DNA from: Denitrificimonas caeni DSM 24390
GTDB lineage: Bacteria > Pseudomonadota > Gammaproteobacteria > Pseudomonadales > Pseudomonadaceae
NCBI RefSeq assembly: GCF_000421765.1
Contig: NZ_ATXQ01000002.1
Location: 186,001 to 250,000, forward strand
Direction of reading: 5' to 3'
DNA length: 64,000 nucleotides
Numbering within the stretch: the stretch's first letter is position 1; the number at the start of each line of letters is the position of its first letter. Of this stretch, positions 1 to 7,600 are shown piece by piece. A program made the translations under genes and the position numbers. Below the pieces are notes generated by a model. It worked only from the letters and a program-made list of their open reading frames with translations, was not told the origin of the DNA and searched no databases.

Positions 1-542
1 GGAAAATAACCGCCCTTCACCCGTGGGCGATGGCCGCTATTTTTGCCTTCGGCTAAGGTTTTGGTTGCCCAAGCGCCTTCACCGGAGTGGATTTCAAAAC
101 CCACTTTGTTCATCGACTCTTCCCAGGTCACCGCATCAAACACAAAGAACTCTGGCTCTGGACCAAAATATGCGGTGTCAGCAATACCGGTGGAGCGCAG
201 ATACACTTCGGCACGCTGCGCAATCGAGCGTGGATCACGGTCATAGTTAGACAAGGTGGTCGGGTCTGCCACATCACAACGCACAATCACCGTCGGCACC
301 GTTGCAAACGGATCCATCACTGCAGTGGAGTCATCCGGCAACAACGTCATATCGGATGCTTCGATGCCTTTCCAGCCATGAATAGACGAGCCATCAAACA
401 TTCTGCCTTCTTCCAAGGCTTCTTCATCGAAGGTTTCTGATGGGAAAGTAATGTGATGCTCTTTACCTAAAGTATCGGTAAAACGTAGATCTACCCACTG
501 GGCATTGTGCTCTTTAATCAGTGATAGGGTCTTGGTAGACAT
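1..542 (-). CDS. glnA: Glutamine synthetase type I, N-terminal part (cut by window edge)
   Basis: Makes glutamine from glutamate and ammonia with ATP; it is the main ammonia-assimilating enzyme in the cytoplasm. Reading leftwards from the ATG at 542 gives about 180 residues beginning [20 protein letters not shown], with the GS beta-grasp motif [10 protein letters not shown] and the start of the catalytic domain at [11 protein letters not shown], which carries metal-ligand glutamates. The frame runs off the left edge, so roughly the first 40% of a normal 468-residue enzyme is visible. Upstream are a sigma-54 promoter and two NtrC-type sites, so nitrogen control is expected. Family assignment is very secure. 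Confidence 0.97.
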   Translation of the reverse strand, partial: MSTKTLSLIKEHNAQWVDLRFTDTLGKEHHITFPSETFDEEALEEGRMFDGSSIHGWKGIEASDMTLLPDDSTAVMDPFATVPTVIVRCDVADPTTLSNYDRDPRSIAQRAEVYLRSTGIADTAYFGPEPEFFVFDAVTWEESMNKVGFEIHSGEGAWATKTLAEGKNSGHRPRVKGGYF

Positions 543-604
543 GGCAAATGACTCCTCTAAGTCAAATTGATAACTGCAGTTCAATACTGCTCTATAGAGG
601 ATTT

Positions 605-620
605 AGCAAATTCCATGCCA
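605..620 (-). promoter_or_regulatory. Sigma-54 (RpoN) promoter of glnA
   Basis: On the minus strand the sequence reads TGGCATGGAATTTGCT. It has the -24 GG and -12 GC dinucleotides at the required 10-bp spacing and is close to the consensus TGGCAC-N5-TTGC. It lies about 63 bp before the glnA start codon. Seen directly; use by RpoN is inferred from the consensus and from the known control of glnA in enterics and pseudomonads. Confidence 0.85.
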
Positions 621-673
621 TAAGAAAAAGTCAGTGAATACAAGGGGAAACGTCAGTTAAGAGGGGTAGGAGC

Positions 674-688
674 GCACTAAAATAGTGC
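674..688. promoter_or_regulatory. NtrC-type enhancer site 1
   Basis: GCACTAAAATAGTGC is a perfect 15-bp palindrome (GCACTA-3-TAGTGC) matching the NtrC operator layout GCACCA-N3-TGGTGC. Its centre is about 70 bp upstream of the sigma-54 promoter and 31 bp (about three helical turns) from the centre of a second site. Confidence 0.75.
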
Positions 689-704
689 GAAAGCTTTATG
701 TTTG

Positions 705-719
705 GCACCAATCTGATGC
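705..719. promoter_or_regulatory. NtrC-type enhancer site 2
   Basis: GCACCAATCTGATGC matches the left half of the NtrC operator fully (GCACCA) and the right half (TGGTGC) with one mismatch. Together with the site at 674-688 it forms a paired enhancer with a 31-bp centre spacing, as expected for cooperative NtrC binding at glnA. Confidence 0.65.
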
Positions 720-921
720 GAACGCTTAGTTTTGAGTAAAGCAAAGCAGCTGATGCTCTACTAGGAGACAGCTTTACCCACAGACAGGGAGTCCGGCGAA
801 AAGATGAGCGCTTGATTGAAGCGGCATGCCAGCGATTTATTTAAATACATCACTGAAAACAGGACGTGCCGAGCAAGAGATTATGCGCAGAAGTAATGGC
901 GACAGAAGAGGCAGAAACAAA

Positions 922-953
922 AAAGCCTCAAACAAATTAATGTCTGAGGCTTT
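922..953 (-). terminator. Rho-independent terminator beside the tRNA-fMet fragment
   Basis: A 9-bp perfect stem (AAAGCCTCA / TGAGGCTTT) with a 14-nt loop. Read on the minus strand it is followed by a T-run (TTTTTT). It lies 11 bp beyond the tRNA 3' fragment, the same layout as the terminator beside the intact tRNA-fMet gene at 26914-26990. It was probably the original terminator of that tRNA gene before the island inserted (inference). Confidence 0.75.
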
Positions 954-964
954 AATGATGAATC

Positions 965-1004
965 TGGTTGCGGGAGCAGGATTTGAACCTACGACGGTTA
1001 TGAG
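965..1004 (-). other. Displaced 3' fragment of tRNA-fMet (left attachment site of the island)
   Basis: Positions 965-995 match the 3' end of the intact tRNA-fMet gene (26914-26944), including the terminal CCA, with one mismatch in 31. A 5-nt gap follows, and then GGTTATGAG from the anticodon region. The copy is in direct orientation to the intact gene, as expected for the far attachment site of an element that integrates at a tRNA 3' end. The gap and mismatch show that it is old or was altered after insertion. Confidence 0.75.
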
Positions 1005-1113
1005 ACGGATCATTTAGCGACACATTAAAAGTCTCTAAATGCTGTTAAACTGCTGTAATGTCTATTATAAGGCGTTTTTCAGCATATTGCTGTTATGGAA
1101 ATAGAGACAGTTA

Positions 1114-1184
1114 ATGACTAAAGATGCCACACAAAATTGGCACAGAACTTTTTCTTAAGTTGCGAATAAGTTGACCGTAAGGCT
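1114..1184 (+). pseudogene. 5' remnant of a second giant double tyrosine recombinase gene
   Basis: The first 70 or so bases after the ATG at 1114 align with the start of the 1826-codon recombinase gene at 4631. Both begin GTTA-ATGACTAAAGA, then share AATTGGCACAGAA and TTGACCGTAAGGCT. Similarity stops abruptly at about 1184, where unrelated sequence and then an IS66 remnant follow. The reading frame is already broken inside the match. The piece lies 110 bp from the left tRNA fragment, just as the intact gene lies 230 bp from the internal tRNA-like segment. Confidence 0.8.
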
Positions 1185-1238
1185 CATCTTTTTATACCTG
1201 TTTTTCACGGCTTATTTTATTCAGTAAGTGCTACTGAA

Positions 1239-1395
1239 TTACAGCGGTTGATGCCCTTTCATTCGCTCAATATCCAGCCCCTCAAGCAGCCAACTCCATT
1301 GTCGTTGAGACAATGTCAGTACTTCACCGCGCATCTGTTTAGGCCATTTAAACGTGTCTTTTTCAAACCGCTTAATCCGGATACCAAAAACTCAT
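1239..1395 (-). pseudogene. tnpB: IS66-family TnpB (Orf2) C-terminal remnant
   Basis: Read on the minus strand, this encodes about 45 residues ending at the TAA at 1239-1241. They include RFEKDTFKWPKQM and WLLEGLDIERMKGH, which resemble the C-terminus of the IS66 accessory protein TnpB (usually about 115 residues). An in-frame stop interrupts the frame just upstream, and no IS66 transposase (Orf3) is nearby. It is a decayed IS66 fragment next to the recombinase remnant. Confidence 0.75.
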
Positions 1396-1557
1396 GAACT
1401 AAAAGGCACAGTGCGTGACGTTTAACTCATGCGCAATGCCTTTATCCATAAGCTCAAGCCTGATGCCTTGGGCCAGAATGTATAAGAAATATTTTCAATA
1501 AGTCGCTGAGAATATGGTATTGATGCCCGCAACACGCATATCGAAGGTAATAGTTAC

Positions 1558-2238
1558 ATGCAAGATATTGGGGGATCCGTCAGTGGGCTGCTGGGGCTAA
1601 TTATTACCAGCTCGATACTCATTGCTGTACCTGGCCCAAGCATCATGCTTTTTATCGGGCAAGTTATAATGAAGGGCAGAAGTCATGCGTTGCGTGGCGT
1701 GATCGGCAATGCAATTGGCATGTTAAGCGTTGCGATACTTCTTTCTTTTGGACTTGGCCCTCTTATACTGAAATCCGATTTTGCTTTGCCTGCTATCCGA
1801 ATGCTCGGTGCGGTCGCCTTGCTGCTTATCGGCATAGGATATCTTGTAGCCTCAAAAGCGGCGAGTCCGGCTGCAACTGACCAGCCAGCAAAGAGAAAGT
1901 CACCGCTCACTGCGGGAGTGATAGTCGGTATAACCAACCCCAAGGCATTGATCATGTTCGGAACCATAGTTCCAAGCTTCCTCAGCGGCAATCTTGCGAG
2001 CCCCACGAACGTCCTGATCATGTACTCGATGATACCTATCCTATTGGGTATTGCGATCGATAGCGTGTGGGTTGTAGTTGCTCACAGCTTAAGCTCCCGC
2101 CTTTTTTCCAACGTAGACAGTGTCAGAATAGTAAACCGTATCGGAGGAGGCTTAATTATTCTGATGGCCCTTATATTGGCACGCGAAGCTGTTTCTGGGT
2201 TTTTGTCAATCAACCGGTGGCCGGCACCGTGGGCGTGA
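1558..2238 (+). CDS. LysE/RhtB-family amino-acid exporter
   Basis: Predicted inner-membrane translocator of the LysE/RhtB type, which exports amino acids or related small molecules. The 226 residues contain five to six hydrophobic segments and the family signature AVPGPSIMLFIGQVIMKGR near residue 25, with GITNPKALIMFG near residue 120. The ATG has a possible ribosome site (GAAGG) about 10 nt upstream. It stands alone between the IS66 remnant and an Lrp/LysE pair. Substrate unknown. Length and motifs fit an intact gene. Confidence 0.85.
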   Translation: MQDIGGSVSGLLGLIITSSILIAVPGPSIMLFIGQVIMKGRSHALRGVIGNAIGMLSVAILLSFGLGPLILKSDFALPAIRMLGAVALLLIGIGYLVASKAASPAATDQPAKRKSPLTAGVIVGITNPKALIMFGTIVPSFLSGNLASPTNVLIMYSMIPILLGIAIDSVWVVVAHSLSSRLFSNVDSVRIVNRIGGGLIILMALILAREAVSGFLSINRWPAPWA

Positions 2239-2372
2239 CCGAACTGAGGGAAGCTTTCGCTATTTTTTGAAAAACTGAGTGTATCGTGGCATAGAACCGG
2301 GCCGCTGTTGTTCCCTCCGGTAATGATCACGGGTATTCCGTATCTGAAGTTAATCGATTTCTGGTGGCCGGT

Positions 2373-2855
2373 TTACCCTGGCAAATGAATCAGTGGAAGT
2401 GGCGATTGGGGTTTGACAGTCTGGATCGCAAAGTTGCTTCGAATGTCCCGAACCCCTGGTAACTTGAGCAGCGTATTGGTCAAAAACTCCTTGTAGGCGC
2501 GAAGATCGGGCACCACAACCTGCAGCAAGAAATCCGACTCCCCGGACACCAGGTGAGCCATCACCACTTCCGGCATAACACTTACCGCCTCGCAAAAAGC
2601 CTCGGCTTCCTTTTCCTGATGACGCTCCATTTTGATGCCAACGAATACGGTTAGCCCCAAACCCACTTTTTCCTGATCCAGGATGGCACTGTAGCCCTTG
2701 ATCACTCCGGATTCTTCAAGCAGCCGCACCCTGCGTGAGCAAGGCGACGGGGACAGGTCTATTCCCTCGGCCAGATCCGTGTTGGGCGCGCGGCCATCCG
2801 TTTGCAGTGCCTCCAGAAGCTTTCGATCAAATCGGTCTAACTTATGAGTTGGCAT
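2373..2855 (-). CDS. Lrp/AsnC-family transcriptional regulator
   Basis: About 160 residues: an N-terminal helix-turn-helix (LDRFDRKLLEALQTDGR onward, with SPSPCSRRVRLLEESGVI as the recognition region) and a C-terminal AsnC ligand-binding domain. I start it at the ATG at 2855 (MPTHKLDRF) rather than at the ATG four codons earlier, because a GGAGG lies inside the longer start and is well placed for the second ATG. It is divergent from the LysE exporter at 2987, and an inverted repeat lies between them, so it probably controls that exporter in response to an amino acid. Confidence 0.9.
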   Translation of the reverse strand: MPTHKLDRFDRKLLEALQTDGRAPNTDLAEGIDLSPSPCSRRVRLLEESGVIKGYSAILDQEKVGLGLTVFVGIKMERHQEKEAEAFCEAVSVMPEVVMAHLVSGESDFLLQVVVPDLRAYKEFLTNTLLKLPGVRDIRSNFAIQTVKPQSPLPLIHLPG

Positions 2856-2869
2856 AAGAACCTCCATAT

Positions 2870-2908
2870 AAGAATAAAATTAGCGAATAGCACCAATTTT
2901 ATATTCTT
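2870..2908. promoter_or_regulatory. Inverted repeat between the Lrp regulator and the LysE exporter
   Basis: AAGAATAAAATT (2870-2881) and AATTTTATATTCTT (2895-2908) form an imperfect AT-rich inverted repeat close upstream of the regulator start. The position and AT-rich symmetry suit an Lrp/AsnC operator; binding is inferred. Confidence 0.5.
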
Positions 2909-2986
2909 TTGTGGCTGACAACGCAACCATACGCTAAACAACCAACGGTATAATCAAGGCTTTAATACCGACAAGAGACATGACCC

Positions 2987-3613
2987 ATGGCTGACCTTCT
3001 ACTGTTCTTGGCTGCGCTCGTTGCGATTTACCTTACGCCAGGACCGGACATGTTCCTGGTGCTCGGTACCTCCGTGAGCAGTGGCCCCAGAAACGCCATG
3101 GCCGTCGCTGTGGGCCTTGCCATTGCACGGGGCTGCCATGTCCTGCTGGCGGCGGTGGGGCTTGCAACTCTGTTTGCGACTCATCCCTGGACCTACCACA
3201 CAGTACGATTACTGGGCGCGGCCTATCTGCTCTACCTGGGTTGGCAATTCTTCCGGACAGGTCTTTCTCTCCCTGATGAACCCCAGTCAGCGGCAGGTAC
3301 TCTGCCATCCGTGGGATATCTGGTTGATTTCCAAAGAGGGCTGGCAACCAACCTGCTCAACCCCAAATCCCTGATCTTCTGCTCTGTACTGCTTCCGCAG
3401 TTCATCCACCCGGAACTCTCAGGCATTGCCGGGCAGTTCGCCATACTGGCACTGATTCTGGTGCTGACCGGGCTGGTCTTTGATTTTACTTACGCAGTTC
3501 TGGGGCGGGCACTCTCGGCAGCTACCAGCGGCAACGCCCGATACCACAGAGTCCAGAACAACCTCTTTGGCTGTCTGCTGACAGGCATCGGGCTGAAGGT
3601 TGCGTTGGGTTGA
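2987..3613 (+). CDS. LysE-family translocator
   Basis: A 208-residue inner-membrane exporter. The N-terminus has the LysE signature LTPGPDMFLVLGTSVSSG, and LNPKSLIFCSVLLPQFI near residue 125 is typical of the family. Five to six membrane segments are visible. It is transcribed divergently from the Lrp-type regulator, the common arrangement in which an Lrp protein senses the amino acid that the exporter removes. It looks intact. The substrate cannot be told from sequence alone. Confidence 0.9.
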   Translation: MADLLLFLAALVAIYLTPGPDMFLVLGTSVSSGPRNAMAVAVGLAIARGCHVLLAAVGLATLFATHPWTYHTVRLLGAAYLLYLGWQFFRTGLSLPDEPQSAAGTLPSVGYLVDFQRGLATNLLNPKSLIFCSVLLPQFIHPELSGIAGQFAILALILVLTGLVFDFTYAVLGRALSAATSGNARYHRVQNNLFGCLLTGIGLKVALG

Positions 3614-3800
3614 TTCAGCGTAAGCGCCTGGCTATCACACCCTGCATGGGGAAGTGTATACTTGTGCCAGCTTAAGGCATCTGTACTGGTCCGCTCTAAC
3701 GTTAGAGAAGAAATTGGTAGCGACACCGGGCCTTTTTGCGGCCTCCGCATACTCTAACCACTTTGTAATTCCAACAAATGGTTAGAAACATGCAAAAACC

Positions 3801-4031
3801 TCACGTAAAGTACTTAGCCAGTATCTTGCCGAGTGTCTGAATTGTCTCCTCGAAATTAGGGATCAGCCTACCTTCTTCTTTTGCTAGTCGAGCTAGCTGT
3901 TTCTGAATGGTCTTCTTCTGGGTCTCATCAAGCTCGGTGCGATCCGCATGCTTGCGGGGCAGAACACCAAATGCATCATAAGCCAGTTTAATCAGCTCTC
4001 CTTGGGTAGCAAAACGATAATCATCACTCAT
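3801..4031 (-). CDS. Small conserved-type hypothetical protein
   Basis: A 76-residue protein starting MSDDYRFATQGELIKLAYDAFG. It is charged and probably helical, with a lysine- and glutamine-rich middle (ETQKKTIQKQLARLAKEEGR). The ATG at 4031 is chosen over one two codons earlier because GGAG lies 8 nt before it. It follows the small basic protein gene at 4076-4231 in the same direction, 44 bp away, with a GC-rich hairpin between. I do not recognise a function. Confidence 0.6.
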   Translation of the reverse strand: MSDDYRFATQGELIKLAYDAFGVLPRKHADRTELDETQKKTIQKQLARLAKEEGRLIPNFEETIQTLGKILAKYFT

Positions 4032-4049
4032 CCTCATTGCTCCTTTAAT

Positions 4050-4068
4050 CCCCGGCCAGTGGCCGGGG
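4050..4068. repeat. Perfect GC-rich hairpin between two small genes
   Basis: CCCCGGCC-AGT-GGCCGGGG is an 8-bp perfect stem with a 3-nt loop. No T-run follows on the minus strand; a ribosome site for the next gene follows instead. It may be an attenuator or an mRNA-stability element between the two genes. Function inferred from position only. Confidence 0.5.
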
Positions 4069-4075
4069 TATAGTC

Positions 4076-4231
4076 TTAGCGCTGATTAGGGTTCAATTGC
4101 TTGCCGCGATTACCATGAACATGCGCATTGGTCGGGTTAGTACCTGAAGTTCCGCGATTGTTATTCAATGCGTTAGCTCTGTCATTATGCTGTTGACGGC
4201 TGCGCTTGCTAGAGGTGTTTTTCTTGGACAT
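4076..4231 (-). CDS. Small basic Asn/Arg-rich protein (51 aa)
   Basis: An ATG at 4231 with AGGAG 7 nt upstream opens a 51-codon frame encoding MSKKNTSSKRSRQQHND, continuing rich in Asn, Arg, Gly and Gln and ending QLNPNQR. It has no membrane segment and is probably unstructured. The good ribosome site and the tandem gene at 3801-4031 support a real gene. Short Asn-rich proteins of this style occur in pseudomonads, sometimes mislabelled as alpha-amylase; I know no proven function. Confidence 0.65.
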   Translation of the reverse strand: MSKKNTSSKRSRQQHNDRANALNNNRGTSGTNPTNAHVHGNRGKQLNPNQR

Positions 4232-4374
4232 TGTGTACTCCTAAGTGAGCAGATAAAAGAGATCACACCTTATCCATTGAGCGCTGCATTGTATCCAGCC
4301 TTTTTGGCGACGAACTTTTAGGCGCGAGGTAACTCAGTCCAACCATTGGTAGTACTCAGCAAGCTGAACAAGAA

Positions 4375-4401
4375 TTGAACCGACGAACTTCGGGTTATAA
4401 G
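4375..4401 (-). other. Internal tRNA-fMet-like segment (degenerate attachment site)
   Basis: 24 of 27 positions match 26932-26958 of the intact tRNA-fMet gene, covering the T-loop, variable region and anticodon arm: TTGAACC, ACGA, CTTCGGGTTAT and AG are shared. The acceptor end is not preserved. It is in the same orientation as the two outer copies and 230 bp upstream of the giant recombinase start. It is best read as an old attachment site that separates two tandem elements (inference). Confidence 0.6.
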
Positions 4402-4630
4402 GGCAGTTCGTGTGAGGTGACTCTTGTTCGCCTTTAATCAACATCCTCTATAATTCAAATAGACATGATTATATAGTTGAGTAACCCGATAATGCCCGAC
4501 TTGGCTGGCAAGAATGATGGTTGTTTTCAAGCTTTTAGTTAACCAGAACATCTCACTGCTATAAAGAGTAGTTAATGCCTACTACAATACCGTTTTTATC
4601 TTTCTTTAAGCTGGTCAACAAGGGTCGTTA

Positions 4631-7600
4631 ATGACTAAAGACGTCGCGCAGAATTGGCACAGAAATATTTCTGCAGAAGCTAATGAGTTGACCGTAAGGC
4701 TGGGACAGCCATTCGCTGAACTTTCTTCGTGGGTTATCGAGCGAGAACTTGAGCTGCCGCTTGAAGTGTCATATCGCATTCTTGGTTTAGATCCATTCAC
4801 GGTCGCTATTGGAAACTTAGTCAAAGAACTCAGTCATCCTGAATCACAGTTAATAATTAGCGAGTGGGAAACAAATCCAATTGTAAATGAGCTAAAAAAA
4901 CTCACCCAAGCCGTAACTGCTGACACCAATATTTCTAGAAAATACGCTAGCATTGGTCATCGCGGTGGAGTTAATAAAAACCGTGATCAGTTCAGAAATT
5001 ACGCAAATAAAACTTTTCTGCTCACACTTATTACTAACCCGCTTTCAGATGTTACCGACGAGACTACTTATACAAACAGGCGACGATTACGGATCTGGTT
5101 ACTTGTTCAAGCAGCAAGTCGACTTTTGGATTTCGGCTATTCTGCAGATAGAGGTATTAGTATTGCCGCCCGATTTTTAGTCATTGATGCGGCTGATGCT
5201 AACTGGATATTAATTGACGACTTACTAAAAAAAGCAAAAAATCAGCTTGGCAGCACACCTAACACTTATGAGCGGTTCACCTCGGCCTTAGCTAACGCTT
5301 CACATATCATTAAGAATGACTCCTTCAAACCAGGCAAAACAGCGACGCAATTTCTCAACGCCATAAATAGTATTGCACATGGTGAGTGCAGAGAAATTGA
5401 AGCGAGTACTAATGATATTAAAGCGTTGCCACGCCTTACAGCTTTGCTACCAGCTGTCGTTAATCCTCTCCGTGGTAAGACCGACCCAGACGATGATGAT
5501 TTCACCATCATTGCACCCGGCGAACAGGATGAAGAGCCTTTATTTTATGTTACAGACATTGATCCGACTGATAGCGCTGCGCAGCAAGCAATCAGCTCCG
5601 GCAGTGTTTATATTCAAAATATGGAGTTATCTCACTATTTGCCGTGGTCTTGGGATCGCGTACTACCGTCCGAATCGCAAGCATTAGAAGAGTGGCTCAA
5701 CAAACAATTACGCTCAAGAGATATGGTAGATCGCACAGGCGCTGCTTTAGTGTGGCTGGCGATGCATCTATCTAGGTCATTGGTAATGGTTGAGCGACTG
5801 ACTATTGAGAGTAAGCTGAAAGACGAATGGAGTTTTAGTACTGATTTTGATGTTCTTAAACGTACATCTCCGCGGCGACGCAGCGCATGGAAACCTAATG
5901 AAACTACACGACAACAGGTTCATGCATTTCGAGATGATTTAATAGTCCTAGTACCGCAGCCTATTCAAGATATTTTACGAACTGCCGCGAGCAATGCAGT
6001 CGAGGCTCCTCAAATTATAAGAACGCTTTGGCAAGCGGTATCACAACAAAAACTAGACACATGGTTTAACGAGCAAGCCAGAGAGCACTTTCCTCGATTA
6101 ACGAGCGCCAAGCTTGCGAACTACCAGCCGCAACGATTGTTTGATGCAACGGGCGAGTTTAATTTTGCACGCCTATTAACATCTCACAGCAATAGCGCTC
6201 TGCCGGGCGCTTGCAGTTATGCAACTTGGGATATTAAGGCGATTGAAAAAGGGTTTCCGCTACCTGTTGTAGAATCATCACCAGGCGAGCCCGCCAGCAC
6301 TTACATTATAGGTAGCATGCTGATACCGCTTGAATCAGTGCTGCATGAAGAAGTCACGCGTTGTAATACAATCCTCAAACAGACCTCAGATAAAGGACTG
6401 ATTCAGTATCATAATGTACTAACACAGTATGTTGTAATGGCGTTGTATGCCGGGACTGGCGCACGCCCATTACGCGATCCATTTGAATCACTTCAGCACT
6501 TTTCTTTCCAGCATCGCTGCGTGTTTATCAACGATAAAAACGATGGAACCTTGCACACTGGCAGGGTGGTACCTTTACCTGCAGATCTAATCGCACTGCT
6601 AACTTACTATTTAGAGTTCTTAAAAAAGCTAAGTCTGCAGGTGGCCACCCACCGAGAAGAGTTGGCATTGCAGATATCTGCTCTGATTAATGGTCGCGAA
6701 GCGTCTATGCCGTTCTTTTTTCTATTAGATGGCAACCTACGCTGGCATTCAATGTCTGATGCAGTACAGCTTGAGTGCGCGCTATTTGAATGGACGCTAC
6801 CTGCCAACCTCTTTCGCCATCGTTATGCACAGCGCCTCCTTAAAGAAGGCATTGACCCCGAAGTTGTTGATGGTTTTATGGGGCACGGAGAGCGCGGCGC
6901 TGCAACGTACAGTGATTACTCTGTACGTTGCTGGGAAGATGATGCCAGACGTTATCAAAGCGCTATGGATAATATTTACAGTGAGCTGCCATTTGCGACT
7001 CCACTAGACCTTCAGGAGTTACCGCCGCTGCTTTGTTTGCCTGCAGAAAAAGTCAGCTATGTAGAGCCAAAATTGTTTGGCCAAAAAGACCGTGTACGCT
7101 ATAGATCGTTAAGACTTAAAAAAGCAATACGAGAAGCCCATGCTGATATTAGGCTATTTCTGAATTCTCGTGAAATTCAAAGTATCAGCGATGATGAGCT
7201 ACTGCTTCTAAGTAATCGTATGTTATTGCGAGAAAACCGTTTGCCGCACCCACAGGCAGCTATACGCTTTAACATCCTTGTAAAAACGTTGAAGCGTTCT
7301 GAGGCAAACAGTACTGCCGTAAAAGAAAACGAACAGCAGCCTGATATTACTGCGAGTAACGATATTGCTTCAAATGAAGCATCTTCAGGATTATCAAAAC
7401 GTCAGTTACTGAGCAAACGTTTTGTTGAGCTCCGTGACGAGCGTACACACATAACACCGCGCATTACAAATGCGCTTGAGCTTTATACGCAGCTTGAATC
7501 ATGGGCTGATGTAACTCGAAAAAACACATTAAAAACAGGTTTATCTATGCCTCGTGCCTTATGTATTGGCACAGTACTCGTGGCGATTGAGAAACGTCTT

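Noticed and set aside
826-1017. 63-codon plus-strand reading frame across the left attachment site
   Set aside because: It reads through a terminator and the antisense of a tRNA fragment (its VAGAGFEPTT is the usual false translation of antisense tRNA). Not a gene.
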